Positions 8,124-16,987 of a stretch of DNA of 64,000 nt are shown one piece after another. Each line of letters opens with the position of its first letter. Within the stretch, counting starts at the first letter, position 1. Origin of the DNA: CBDCYS01 sp965224215 (GTDB taxonomy: Bacteria > Acidobacteriota > Terriglobia > Bryobacterales > UBA6623). The stretch is taken from contig CBDCYS010000012.1 in assembly GCA_965224215.1 (NCBI GenBank), positions 62,001-126,000 on the forward strand, given 5' to 3'. The translations under genes were made by a program, and so were the position numbers. The notes below the pieces were generated by a model. It worked only from the letters and a program-made list of their open reading frames with translations, did no database searches and was not told where the DNA came from.

Positions 8124-9911
8124 TTATTTTGTGGCTAGCTCGTACCAGGCGTTGTATTCGCTCGCGGCCTTCTCCCAAGAAAACGACTGTGCCATGTCGT
8201 AGCCATTGGCGAGCAGTCGGGCGTATTGCCCCGGCTGGTAACGATAAATGCTGCAAGCCTGCACCAGCGCAGCCGCGAGTGACGAGACCATCGCTCCGTA
8301 GAGCGGAACCGACATCCGCGAGTGGGGTTCGCGGATGCTCTGAACGCGCTGCCAATTGTCGGCTAGATCAACGGACGCCGCAAGCTGCTCCCGATAGAGA
8401 AAACCGGTGGCCCGCTCCGGGTTCGCTGCAATATCCCGCACCTGGTCGGTGAGCCCCCCCGTCGCACGGGCCACGACCGGCGTTCCCGCCAAGTAGGGTT
8501 CGGTCGAAGCCCCGAAGGGTTCGTAGAGGGAAGGCATGACGACATAAGTCGCGCCCGCCATCAGCTCCTGGTAGCCGGCCTCCATGTGGAATGGGTAGAT
8601 CACGATTTCACCCGGCCGAGACTCGGCCAGCTCGGCGAGGTCGTCAAGAAAGACGGGCTCCTCCAATGCGCCGGAAGGGGTCAAGATGAATCGTGCTAAT
8701 CTGCGAGGCAAAGCTTCGATCGCACGCGCTAAGACGTCGAACCCTTTTTGACCGGGATCCATGCGCCCGAACATCATGATGATGGGCACATTTTTGGGGA
8801 GCTGTTGCTCTTCCAGCGCAAGGCGGCCGACCACGCGCGGATCATCGCTGTAACCGCGAATCACCTCGAGCATTTTCGCGCGGCTCTTCTCCTTCGCTCG
8901 AAGGATGCGCCGGGACTTTCCCTCGCGGGCTTCTTTCACGGCTGCATCGGAGAATGGCGGCTTCGACTCGGCGCCCGCGAACACCCCGTTGGCAATGCCG
9001 ACAATTCCCTGCGACTCGAAAGCACCCTGCAACTGGCTGGCGAAGTGCGAGGTCTGGAGGGGCTCGGTGGTCAACTCCTGGGCGAAACTGTGGCTTACGG
9101 TCGACACCGGACCATCCGTTAGCGGAATCATGCGGTCATAAACCGTCGTGCGATTTCCCGCCGAACTCACCGCGCTGCCAACGCTCGGCCACATTGCCGG
9201 GTCCAGCCGGTCTGTGATCCGGGCCAGCGCATACTCGGCGAGGTGATGGTCGTAGGGATTGTGAGAAGTCAGGACAACCGCTGCACTCTCGAGTTGACCG
9301 CTGAGCAGCGCCATTTTTACCGTCAGGGCAGCAGATGCCAGTTCCCAGTCTTGAAGGTGTACGATAACGTCCTTTGTCTTGCCTAAAGCGGCCAATGCAC
9401 TCGGGATGGCGGCACAGGCGAAGAGGCTGTCGTTGACCAGCCCAGATGGCTTGGAATAGGCATAGGGATTCGTCCCGTCGCCCCCACCCTCGGCCTCGAA
9501 GAAACCTTCCGCATTCATCAGGACCCAGCGGATTCCCTTCCTAACATGTTCCAGGAGTTCAACCTGGACAACACCATGATCCCAGGGGACGTCAACGTGC
9601 CCGATACTCCGCAAGGTTGGCAGGACGGATTCCGCGCCCTTCAGATTGCAGTGAAAGGGGCTAATGACGACTACGTCATCGGCGTGGCGATTGAGGGCCG
9701 AGGGCAGATTGTCAGCTACGGCAAAGATGCCGCCGCCTTTGGCAAACGGATTCTCGTAGACGCAATACGCAACGGTGCGATGTTCCTTTCCCACGGCCCG
9801 CCGGGCCCGCTCGAGATGATCGACTTCTTGCGAAGTGAACAGGTGCTTGAGTGCTTTGATGTCTCGCTTCCACGACTCAATGGCGGGGTCCAAGGTGGGA
9901 GAATTGCTCAT
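8124..9911 (-). CDS. Glycogen/starch synthase-like glycosyltransferase (GT5)
   Basis: A 595-residue GT-B enzyme with GT5-like features. An N-terminal lid motif AKGGGIFAVADNLPSAL corresponds to the glucose-nucleotide-binding K-x-G-G region of glycogen synthase, HLQDWELASAAL sits in the middle, and PSLYEPFGASTEPYLAG near residue 470 is the C-terminal nucleotide-sugar motif. Such enzymes extend alpha-glucans from ADP- or UDP-glucose. The protein is longer than classical GlgA (about 480 residues) and has a 50-residue N-terminal extension, so its exact acceptor is uncertain. It is convergent with otsA, separated by 92 bases. Confidence 0.75.
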   Translation of the reverse strand: MSNSPTLDPAIESWKRDIKALKHLFTSQEVDHLERARRAVGKEHRTVAYCVYENPFAKGGGIFAVADNLPSALNRHADDVVVISPFHCNLKGAESVLPTLRSIGHVDVPWDHGVVQVELLEHVRKGIRWVLMNAEGFFEAEGGGDGTNPYAYSKPSGLVNDSLFACAAIPSALAALGKTKDVIVHLQDWELASAALTVKMALLSGQLESAAVVLTSHNPYDHHLAEYALARITDRLDPAMWPSVGSAVSSAGNRTTVYDRMIPLTDGPVSTVSHSFAQELTTEPLQTSHFASQLQGAFESQGIVGIANGVFAGAESKPPFSDAAVKEAREGKSRRILRAKEKSRAKMLEVIRGYSDDPRVVGRLALEEQQLPKNVPIIMMFGRMDPGQKGFDVLARAIEALPRRLARFILTPSGALEEPVFLDDLAELAESRPGEIVIYPFHMEAGYQELMAGATYVVMPSLYEPFGASTEPYLAGTPVVARATGGLTDQVRDIAANPERATGFLYREQLAASVDLADNWQRVQSIREPHSRMSVPLYGAMVSSLAAALVQACSIYRYQPGQYARLLANGYDMAQSFSWEKAASEYNAWYELATK

Positions 9912-10515
9912 CCGTTGAAGTAATGTGTCTTCGACACCTACGTTCTAGTGTAGTGCGGCAATCATAGCGGACAACAAGACTTCCTCCGAAAGAATGCGTC
10001 CGGTGCCCATCAGCCCCCTCAAGCCCTGTTGTGGTCGTTGTCAGCGGTTGTCAGCGGTTTTCGGCATTGTTCAGCTATCCCATTATGCAACCCGTATTTT
10101 CTCGATTTCACATTAATTTTCTTTACATCGTTCCCCAGCCGATTCAGCATGCCGGACGGTCCTGCCGGACATGCGTTTTGCCCCGCCCGACTTGTCGGAC
10201 AGTTGCGCCGTTTCTTCGCCTGAAATGGGGTGAGCGGGTCCGAAGCGGGGCACTGCCCGATTTAGCGGGCAAGGCGGCGGCCATTGGCCGCTGCCCGTCG
10301 GCGGGAGCCGGTTTTCACAGTGTTGAGAAGACCAGCGGTTCTCGTCCGTCCGGATCCGTTCGGGACCCGTTCAGGGATCGCCGCCCTAATTTCGAATTTC
10401 GATGCAATCCGCGAGGATTACCTATTTATTATACCAGGCGGGTTCTAATGCCCCAGGGATAGGAAGCTGCCCGCAGCCCACCGCGCGAGGGTGAAAGAGG
10501 ACTTGATGGGCCCTT
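9912..10515. other. 600-base hairpin-rich intergenic region
   Basis: No supported gene. The stretch carries a doubled ttgtcagcggt, a duplicated tgccggac, and several compact inverted repeats such as gcccg-atttag-cgggc and gcggcc-att-ggccgc near 10256-10295. It lies upstream of the glucan synthase and beyond the 3' end of the quinoprotein. A structured RNA is possible but not demonstrated. Confidence 0.35.
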
Positions 10516-12399
10516 TCAGCCTAGCGCGAACGCCACGAACTCGTCGCCCGACCTCGTGCCGCCTCTTCCGATAAGCCAGCCGCCGCCACCGGCCGCAATG
10601 ACGACGTACTGCTTACCGCCAACAGAGTAAGTGCATGGCGTTGCGTATCCGCCGGCGGAAAGCGAATGCTCCCAGAGCCTCTTGCCGGAATCGAAGGCGC
10701 GGAATTTCTCGTCCTGCGTCGCGCCGATAAATAGCAGGCCGCCTTTTGTTACGATCGATCCGCCGACGTTGAAAGTCCCGGTTCCCTCGATGCCTTTGGC
10801 CTTCAGCTCGGCGAACTCGCCGAGGGGCTTTCGCCAGCGGTAGTCGCCATTCGCCACGTTCAAGCAAAGCAGCTCGCCCCACGGCGGCTTCGCGGCGGAG
10901 AAGTTGTCTTGGTCCATAAAGAACGGGTAGCCCGTGGCCTGGTAGGGATAACCCGCTCCCTCCGGGGCATCTACGAGCGTGAAGTGCTTCGGCCAGTTGT
11001 TGGTGTTGATATAGACCAGCCCCGTTTCCGGATCGTGGCTGCAGCCGCCCCAGATTGTGCCGCCCACCGTCCCCGGGGAGTAGACGGTTCCTTGCTTGCT
11101 TGGGGGCGTGTAGAGTCCCCCGTGACGCAGGTCCTTCAGCCGCCGAATGATGTACTCTCGCGACTCGCGGGAAATATCGGTGATCTGGTCGTCGGCGAAA
11201 CCTTGCCGCGCATAGGGCGGGGGCTTGGTCGGGAACGGCTGAGTCGGGTAGGCTTGCTCGCCAGGGATGTCGGACTTTGGCGTCGGGCGCTCTTCGATAT
11301 CCCAGACCGGTTTTCCGGTCTCCCGGTCGAAGATGTACCAGAAGCCCTGTTTCGAGATCTGCACGACCAAGTCTTGCCATTCGCCGCCATGCTTTGCCCG
11401 CGCCAGGAGGGGTTGGGCCGGCAAGTTGTAGTCCCAAAGATCGTGATGAGTTGTCTGATAATGCCACTGCCGTTTGCCCGTGCGGGCATCGAGGGCAAGG
11501 ACCGAGTTCCCGAAAAGATTCTTGCCAGGACGGTCGCCGCCGTAAAAATCGAAGGTTGGCGAGCCCGTTGAGGCGAAGAGCAAGCCACGTTCTTCGTCCA
11601 AGCTCATGCCGGCCCAGTTGTTGGCGCCACCGGTGTGCTTCCAGTTGTCTTTGCCCCAGGTTTCGTAGCCAAACTCGCCCGGGTGGGGGATGGTGTGGAA
11701 GATCCAGATGCGCTTGCCGGTGCGGACGTCAAGCCCGCGAATGTGTCCGGGGGCGGCGGGGGCGGGGCCTTCGCTGCCCGACCCGCCGCCGAGAAGCAGC
11801 ATGTCCTCGAAGATTACGGGAGGATTGGCGTAGTAGTACTCAACATCGTCTCCTATGTTGCGGTCCAGTCCCGTTCTCATATCGAGGACGCCGCCGTCGG
11901 CAAACTCAGGGACAAGCTTGCCGGTGTCGGCGTTGAGGCAGAACATGTTCTCCAGCGCGGACGTGAAGATGCGGCGATCGTCGCCGTCAGCCCAGTAGCT
12001 CACACCACGGCTGACGCCTTTCGAGCAGCGCACTCTTACGCCCTCGAATGGGTCAAAATTCCACAGCATCTTGCCGGTGGCAGCGTCGAGGGCGCGAACC
12101 TGCAGTTGGGCGGTGGTGATGTACATGCGGCCGTCGACGATAATCGGCGTGCATTCAATCTTTGTTGCGGGCCGCTGTCTGCTATCGCCTGTCGAGTGGG
12201 TCCAGGCGACCTTCAGCTCGCCGACATTTGAGCGATCGATTTCGTCCAGCACGGAGTAGCGCGTCGCTTCGGGCGAGCCGCCATAGTGGCCCCAATCGCT
12301 CGACGCGTGCTGGCCCGCGTGAGCCGAGGAGGCGTAGACCGCGGCAGAAGAGAGCGCGGCGCTCTTGATGAAGGTGCGGCGGGTATGTCGGCTAGGCAT
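10516..12399 (-). CDS. Tat-exported PQQ-dependent quinoprotein dehydrogenase
   Basis: A periplasmic eight-bladed beta-propeller dehydrogenase of 627 residues that oxidises alcohols or sugars with pyrroloquinoline quinone. The N-terminus has the twin-arginine signal RRTFIKSAALSSAA, so export is of the folded protein. Propeller repeats include ALDAATGKMLW, GLDVRTGKRIW, ALDARTGKRQW and, near the end, LWEHSLSAGGYATPCTY. It most resembles the membrane-independent glucose-dehydrogenase-like group, but the substrate cannot be read from sequence. No cytochrome gene adjoins it, unlike the second quinoprotein at 16988-18619. Confidence 0.85.
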   Translation of the reverse strand: MPSRHTRRTFIKSAALSSAAVYASSAHAGQHASSDWGHYGGSPEATRYSVLDEIDRSNVGELKVAWTHSTGDSRQRPATKIECTPIIVDGRMYITTAQLQVRALDAATGKMLWNFDPFEGVRVRCSKGVSRGVSYWADGDDRRIFTSALENMFCLNADTGKLVPEFADGGVLDMRTGLDRNIGDDVEYYYANPPVIFEDMLLLGGGSGSEGPAPAAPGHIRGLDVRTGKRIWIFHTIPHPGEFGYETWGKDNWKHTGGANNWAGMSLDEERGLLFASTGSPTFDFYGGDRPGKNLFGNSVLALDARTGKRQWHYQTTHHDLWDYNLPAQPLLARAKHGGEWQDLVVQISKQGFWYIFDRETGKPVWDIEERPTPKSDIPGEQAYPTQPFPTKPPPYARQGFADDQITDISRESREYIIRRLKDLRHGGLYTPPSKQGTVYSPGTVGGTIWGGCSHDPETGLVYINTNNWPKHFTLVDAPEGAGYPYQATGYPFFMDQDNFSAAKPPWGELLCLNVANGDYRWRKPLGEFAELKAKGIEGTGTFNVGGSIVTKGGLLFIGATQDEKFRAFDSGKRLWEHSLSAGGYATPCTYSVGGKQYVVIAAGGGGWLIGRGGTRSGDEFVAFALG

Positions 12400-12459
12400 G
12401 GGGTTGCCAGCTATTGTATAGGGCTTTCCGAATCATCGGAGGAGTTCCGGCCGGCGTAG

Positions 12460-12479
12460 GGGCGTAGCGTGCTACGCCC
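12460..12479. repeat. 8-bp hairpin in intergenic region
   Basis: gggcgtag and ctacgccc pair around a 4-base loop, upstream of the quinoprotein and upstream of the divergent secreted hypothetical gene. Its core resembles the cgtagcgc core of the longer dispersed palindromes. Role unknown. Confidence 0.4.
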
Positions 12480-12661
12480 GCGCCTGCATCGAGCACGGCG
12501 AGCAAGCACAACCAAGTAGTGGCGGACCTATTGCTTCGGCCGTCAGACGGTGAGAATGCGGGTCAGCGCAGGTCACCGTCGGCTGCTCAGGCTTCGCCGC
12601 CGCGGGCACGTAACCACCTCGAATTGCTAAGATAGCCACACACAGCAGCGAGGAGGCAGCT

Positions 12662-13690
12662 ATGTGGAATCGATCGATCGCTCAGTTCGCGACCCTGGAC
12701 GGCCTGGTCTTAGTCTTCGTCGCGCTCCCGCTCTTGGCAGGCGATGGAGACTCCTGGACCATGCCGCGAACTTCGGACGGCCAACCGGATCTCCAGGGAG
12801 TCTGGGCGAACAACAACGCGACCCCGCTCGAGCGGCCCAAGCAGCTAGCCGACAAGGCCGCGCTCAGCGAACAAGAACTAGCCAAACTCAAGGAGCGGGC
12901 CGGCGAGCTTTTCAACGACGACTCGGGCGACGCCGCTTTCGGCGACAGCGTTTTTAGCGCCGCGCTCGCCGGCGCAAAGACGTTCACTTCGAGCGATGCG
13001 CAAACCGGCAACTACAACCAGTTCTGGGTTGTCGAGCGGGAGTTCTCCGACAACCGCACCTCGCTGGTTATCGATCCACCCGACGGCAGGATTCCCGAAA
13101 TGACCCCCGCGGGGCAGGCCAAACGTGCCGAGCAGTCTGCTCACAGGGCCCGCTTGCCTCATAGACCCGAGGACCGCAGCCTCGGCGAACGTTGCATCAC
13201 GTTCGGCGTCCCGCGGCTGGGCGCGGGCTACAATAGCTACTACCAAATCTTCCAGACACCCGATTCGGTCGCCATCCTGAGTGAGATGATCCACGATGTG
13301 CGCATCATTCCACTCGACGGTCGGCCGCACATCGACAAGCGGTTACGCCAATGGCACGGGGACTCGCGCGGTCGCTGGGAGGGCGATACGCTTGTCGTCG
13401 AGACCCGGAACTACTCGCCCAAGAGTTCGTTCCGAGGATCGTCAGAGAACCTACAACTCGTGGAACGCTTTACTCGCGTGGGCCCAGACACGCTGGAGTA
13501 CGAGGTCGCGGTGGAAGATCCGACGACTTGGACTGCCCCGTGGACGGCGATGATCCCGCTCAAGAAGAGCGAGGATGCGATCTACGAGTACGCCTGCCAC
13601 GAGGGCAACTACTCGATGGAGAGCATGCTTGCGGGCGCGCGCCGGCTGGAGGCTAGCTCCGGAGACAATAGGTCCGGAGTCAACGACTAG
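12662..13690 (+). CDS. Secreted hypothetical protein of an Acidobacteriota-enriched family
   Basis: The 342-residue protein has an N-terminal hydrophobic export signal, then PDLQGVW, a middle region with SEMIHDVRIIPLDGRPH, the hallmark GRWEGDTLVVETRNY, and a C-terminal VERFTRVGPDTLEYEV ... YEYACHEGNYSM. Proteins of this pattern occur as large paralogous families in Acidobacteriota. No enzymatic function is known to me. The start ATG at 12662 has a good ribosome-binding site (gaggagg, 5 bases upstream). The gene is divergent from the Tat quinoprotein, with 262 bases between them. Confidence 0.65.
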   Translation: MWNRSIAQFATLDGLVLVFVALPLLAGDGDSWTMPRTSDGQPDLQGVWANNNATPLERPKQLADKAALSEQELAKLKERAGELFNDDSGDAAFGDSVFSAALAGAKTFTSSDAQTGNYNQFWVVEREFSDNRTSLVIDPPDGRIPEMTPAGQAKRAEQSAHRARLPHRPEDRSLGERCITFGVPRLGAGYNSYYQIFQTPDSVAILSEMIHDVRIIPLDGRPHIDKRLRQWHGDSRGRWEGDTLVVETRNYSPKSSFRGSSENLQLVERFTRVGPDTLEYEVAVEDPTTWTAPWTAMIPLKKSEDAIYEYACHEGNYSMESMLAGARRLEASSGDNRSGVND

Positions 13691-13898
13691 CTTTTCTGGG
13701 AATTCTGGCCAGCTACCTATTCGTGACCCGTCGTCTCGCTCGCGCCATAGTCTGACAAGGAAGTGACCCAGCATGAACCGCGGTCTGATTGGCACATACA
13801 TTGGCGCCCGCTCTGGCGTCCATCTCTCCGACTCACTAAACTAGTTTCTTGCACCTTCGTCGCTCAGCTCCAGTCTCTTTGCGAGGGCGGAACAATTC

Positions 13899-15212
13899 AT
13901 GAGTCGACTTTTGGTGAAGAACGGCCGGGTGATCGACCCGGCCTCCGGGCTTGACGGCTTGCGCGATGTTTTGATCGAAGACGGACGGATCGCCGCCGTC
14001 GAAGAAAATATCGAAGCCGGAGACGCCGATGTCTATGACGCCACGGGCCGCGTCGTCGCGCCGGGATTCATCGACATTCACGTCCACCTGCGCGAGCCCG
14101 GTATCGAGCATGCCGAGACGATTGAAACCGGAGCACGGGCGGCTGCGGCAGGAGGCTTCAGCTCGATCTGTTGCATGCCGAATACGATCCCGGTCAACGA
14201 CAGCCCGACCGTGACAAGCTTCATTGTGGAACGGGCCAGGCGGCACGCCATTATCAACGTCTTCCCCATTGGCGCGATCACGAAAGGCAGCGAAGGCGAG
14301 CAACTGGCCGAGATAGGCGCGATGAAGGAAGCCGGCGCTGTAGCGGTCTCCGACGACGGCATGCCGGTCATGAATTCGGGGGTAATGCGTCGGGCGATGC
14401 AATACGCGGGGTCGTTTGGGCTCACAGTGATCGACCACTGTGAAGACCTCAACCTCAGCGTCGCCGGCGATATCCACGAAGGCGCGCAGGCGGTGCGGCT
14501 GGGGTTGCGGGGGATTCCGGCCAGCTCCGAAGACGTGATGGTCGCCCGCGACGTGATCCTCAGCGAGGAGACCGGAGCGAAGACTCACATTGCGCACATC
14601 TCCACCCGCAACTCGATCGAGATTGTACGGCACGCGCGGCGGCTGGGAATTCCTGTCACCTGCGAGGTAACTCCACACCATTTCGCGCTGGCCGATATCG
14701 ACATTCCCGGGTACGACAGCAATTACAAGATGAAACCGCCGCTACGTTCCAGGGTCGATGGCCAAGCGGCACTGGAAGGCATCGTGGACGGTGTTGTCGA
14801 TGCCATCGCTACCGATCACGCGCCGCACACAGGCAACGTCAAAATGCAGGAGTTCGAGCGCTGCCCCTTTGGCATCACCGGACTGGAGACAGCCATTGGA
14901 TTGACCCTGGAACATCTTGTCAACCCAGGCAAGATCGGCTTGATGCGTCTGGTCGAGCTTTTTACGAGCAGCGCCGCCAAGGTCATCGGACTCGACCGGG
15001 GGACGCTGGCCGTCGGGGCTCCGGGCGACGTAACGGTCATCGATCTCGGGCGCGAGTGGACTTTCGACGTCAATCAGTCTCTTTCGAAGAGCAAAAACTC
15101 CCCGTTCCACAATCATTTCTTCCGTGGCGGTCCGGTGGCGACCATCGTCTCAGGCAGGATTGTCTGGGATGTGGAGAACGGCGCGGCGGCATCCCCAAAC
15201 GGGCGCGTCTAA
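13899..15212 (+). CDS. pyrC: Dihydroorotase
   Basis: The enzyme catalyses reversible cyclisation of N-carbamoyl-aspartate to dihydroorotate in pyrimidine synthesis. It is a 437-residue amidohydrolase of the type I (PyrC/PyrX) form. Zinc ligands are in IDIHVHLREPG (about residues 57-67), AVSDDGMPV holds the bridging aspartate seen in type I enzymes, followed by IDHCED, HIAHIST and the catalytic ATDHAPHT. Aspartate carbamoyltransferase (pyrB), often its neighbour, is not in the flanking sequence. An IS110-family element begins 36 bases after the stop codon. Confidence 0.93.
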   Translation: MSRLLVKNGRVIDPASGLDGLRDVLIEDGRIAAVEENIEAGDADVYDATGRVVAPGFIDIHVHLREPGIEHAETIETGARAAAAGGFSSICCMPNTIPVNDSPTVTSFIVERARRHAIINVFPIGAITKGSEGEQLAEIGAMKEAGAVAVSDDGMPVMNSGVMRRAMQYAGSFGLTVIDHCEDLNLSVAGDIHEGAQAVRLGLRGIPASSEDVMVARDVILSEETGAKTHIAHISTRNSIEIVRHARRLGIPVTCEVTPHHFALADIDIPGYDSNYKMKPPLRSRVDGQAALEGIVDGVVDAIATDHAPHTGNVKMQEFERCPFGITGLETAIGLTLEHLVNPGKIGLMRLVELFTSSAAKVIGLDRGTLAVGAPGDVTVIDLGREWTFDVNQSLSKSKNSPFHNHFFRGGPVATIVSGRIVWDVENGAAASPNGRV

Positions 15213-15359
15213 GCCAGAACACCCACTCGCCGAAACAACAGAGATGAAATGAGGAGGCTCGTCATCCGGGGAGTGAGCTAAACTCCCCAAACGGGCTTCG
15301 CCGCCTGAGGCGGCGATCCCAGGTTTTTCTTATAGAAGAAAAAAGGAGGATGACGAGCC

Positions 15360-16466
15360 ATGAAAAACAATAGCAAAGCTTTCAGAGAAGTGTCGAAGCA
15401 AAAGATGATCGAGCAAGGCCTGAACGTGGTGGCCGGGGTGGATCTGGGCGATAAGCACAGCTATGTCTGCTTGATCGATCTGGACGGCAAGATCGTCGAG
15501 CGCACGAAGCTGCGCACTTCGCCGGCGGCGTTGGAGCGCTACTTCGGCGGCTGGGCCGCGATGCGGGTGGTGCTCGAAGCCGGCTGCCACGCCAACTGGA
15601 TCTACCGCTTGCTCGAGCGGCTGGGGCACGAGCCGCTGATGGCTGACACGCACCGCCTGGCGCTGATCACTCAATCGCTCTCGAAAGACGATCGCAGCGA
15701 CGCCGAGCGGCTGGCGGAGTTGGGGCTGCGGATGCCCGAGATGTTGAACGCCGTGCAGCCGCGTTCGCTCGCCATCCAACGGGACCGCGCCGTGCTGAAA
15801 GCACGGGAAACGCTGGTCGAGACGCGCACGAAACTGATCAACAGTCTGCGCGGTACGGTGAAGAGTTTCGGTGGCCGCTTGCCGGCTTCGAGCAGCGAGG
15901 CCTTCGTGAAGAAAGCCGGCCCCCGGGTGCCGGACGAGCTGCGGGCCGCGCTCGAACCGTTGCTACAACTAATCCAGCAGGTCAGCGCCGAAATCCGCCG
16001 CTATGACAAACAGATCGAGAAACTGGCGGAGGAGAAATATCCCGCGACGCAAAGGATACGATCGATCCGCGGTGTGGGGCCGATCACGTCGCTGGCGTTC
16101 GTGTTGAACCTGGACAACGACCCGCAGCGGCTACGGCGCAGTCGAGACGCCGGGCCCCGGATGGGGCTGCGGCCCAAACGCCGCGACTCGGGCGAGCGCT
16201 CACCGCAGCTGAGTATTACCAAGAGCGGTGACCGATTATTGCGGCGACTGCTGGTGCAATGTTCGCAATACATTCTGGGACATCACGGCGAAGACTCGGA
16301 CTTACGGCGCTGGGGTTTGCGCTTGGCGGCGCGCGGCGGCCCCAGCGCGAAGCGCAAAGCGATCGTGGCGGTGGCGCGCAAACTAGCTGTGCTGATGCAC
16401 CTGCTGTGGCGGCAGGACGTGGCCTTCGATCCCTTTTACCAGACGAACCTGAAACCGGCCATCTAG
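15360..16466 (+). CDS. IS110-family transposase (RNA-guided recombinase family)
   Basis: A 368-residue recombinase with the two IS110 domains. The N-terminal RuvC-like DEDD domain starts VAGVDLGDKHSYVCL, with acidic residues in LEAGCH and KDDRSDAERLAEL. The C-terminal Tnp20 domain begins near IRGVGPITSLAF and includes GLRPKRRDSGE, LSITKSGDRLLRRLLVQ and YILG. Members of this family are guided by an element-encoded bridge RNA. The ribosome-binding site aggagg overlaps an inverted copy of the element terminus, so translation may be linked to the folding of the leader. Length and motifs indicate an intact gene. Confidence 0.9.
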   Translation: MKNNSKAFREVSKQKMIEQGLNVVAGVDLGDKHSYVCLIDLDGKIVERTKLRTSPAALERYFGGWAAMRVVLEAGCHANWIYRLLERLGHEPLMADTHRLALITQSLSKDDRSDAERLAELGLRMPEMLNAVQPRSLAIQRDRAVLKARETLVETRTKLINSLRGTVKSFGGRLPASSSEAFVKKAGPRVPDELRAALEPLLQLIQQVSAEIRRYDKQIEKLAEEKYPATQRIRSIRGVGPITSLAFVLNLDNDPQRLRRSRDAGPRMGLRPKRRDSGERSPQLSITKSGDRLLRRLLVQCSQYILGHHGEDSDLRRWGLRLAARGGPSAKRKAIVAVARKLAVLMHLLWRQDVAFDPFYQTNLKPAI

Positions 16467-16904
16467 GATCGGCGCAATGAGTTTTGAAAAGAGCGTTCTG
16501 AGAAAAGCGTTTCAAGAAAGAGCATTCGGGAATGAACATTTTGAAAGAGCGTTTCGAGAAAGGGCATGTCGAGAAGGGAGCGTTTCGAAAGGAGCGTTTC
16601 GAAAAAGAGCAAGGAAGGCGGCGTGAAGCAGGAACGCTGAGTCGAGAGAAGGTTCAGGAAGGCGGCGCGAAGTAGGAACGTTGAGTTGAGGGAGGGTTCA
16701 GGAATCGCAACAGCGAAGGGACAGACCGAGTTCGCGGCGACTGCGAGTCCACGCCCGGCCGGGAGAGGCCGAGACAGAGAGAGCAGCGTCGTGAGACCGA
16801 ACTTCATAGAGCACCGCGTCCAGAGCGACGTCAAACGAGTGCGGATGGAAGCCCGGTCGAACGTCCCATCAGCGAAAACGACTCCCCAACCCTCCCTTGA
16901 CAAC
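16467..16904 (+). ncRNA. Candidate bridge RNA region of the IS1111-type element
   Basis: This is 438 bases with no credible protein, lying between the transposase stop and the right inverted repeat. In the IS1111 branch of IS110 elements the bridge RNA is encoded in the 3' non-coding end. The location and repeat content fit, but I could not derive target-binding and donor-binding loops, so exact limits are unknown. Confidence 0.4.
16614..16701 (+). repeat. Two imperfect 44-bp tandem repeats in the IS1111-type right end
   Basis: Two units (16614-16657 and 16658-16701) both begin gaaggcggcg and end aggttcag/gggttcag, differing at a few positions. They follow a stretch (16480-16610) with many variants of gagcgtttcgaaa. 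All of this lies downstream of the transposase and inside the element. Confidence 0.7.
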
Positions 16905-16924
16905 GACGAGCCTCCTCATGGAAG

Positions 16925-16966
16925 GCGTGGACGGAAGTCCACGCTCGGCAGGCAACGACGCCTGCC
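16925..16966. repeat. Double hairpin abutting the IS1111-type element
   Basis: Two consecutive palindromes, gcgtggac-ggaa-gtccacgc and ggcaggc-aacgac-gcctgcc, start five bases after the element's right inverted repeat. They also sit just past the 3' end of the quinoprotein gene on the minus strand, so they could serve as its terminator or be the target repeat of the element. Confidence 0.6.
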
Positions 16967-16987
16967 ATGCATTTTGGCCCCGGAACA

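Larger units (their letters stand above)
15249..16919 (+). mobile_element. Intact IS110-family element, IS1111 type, with candidate guide-RNA region
   Basis: The 1.67-kb element is bounded by a perfect 15-bp inverted repeat, atgaggaggctcgtc at 15249-15263 and its complement at 16905-16919. The leader between the left end and the transposase ATG holds a second inverted copy of the end sequence directly before the start codon (ggctcgtcatcc at 15256 pairs with ggatgacgagcc at 15348), with three internal hairpins. About 440 untranslated bases follow the transposase. This is the position of the bridge RNA in IS1111-type elements, and the region carries purine-rich and 44-bp tandem repeats. Boundaries are inferred from the repeats because IS110 elements leave little or no target duplication. 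Confidence 0.75.
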
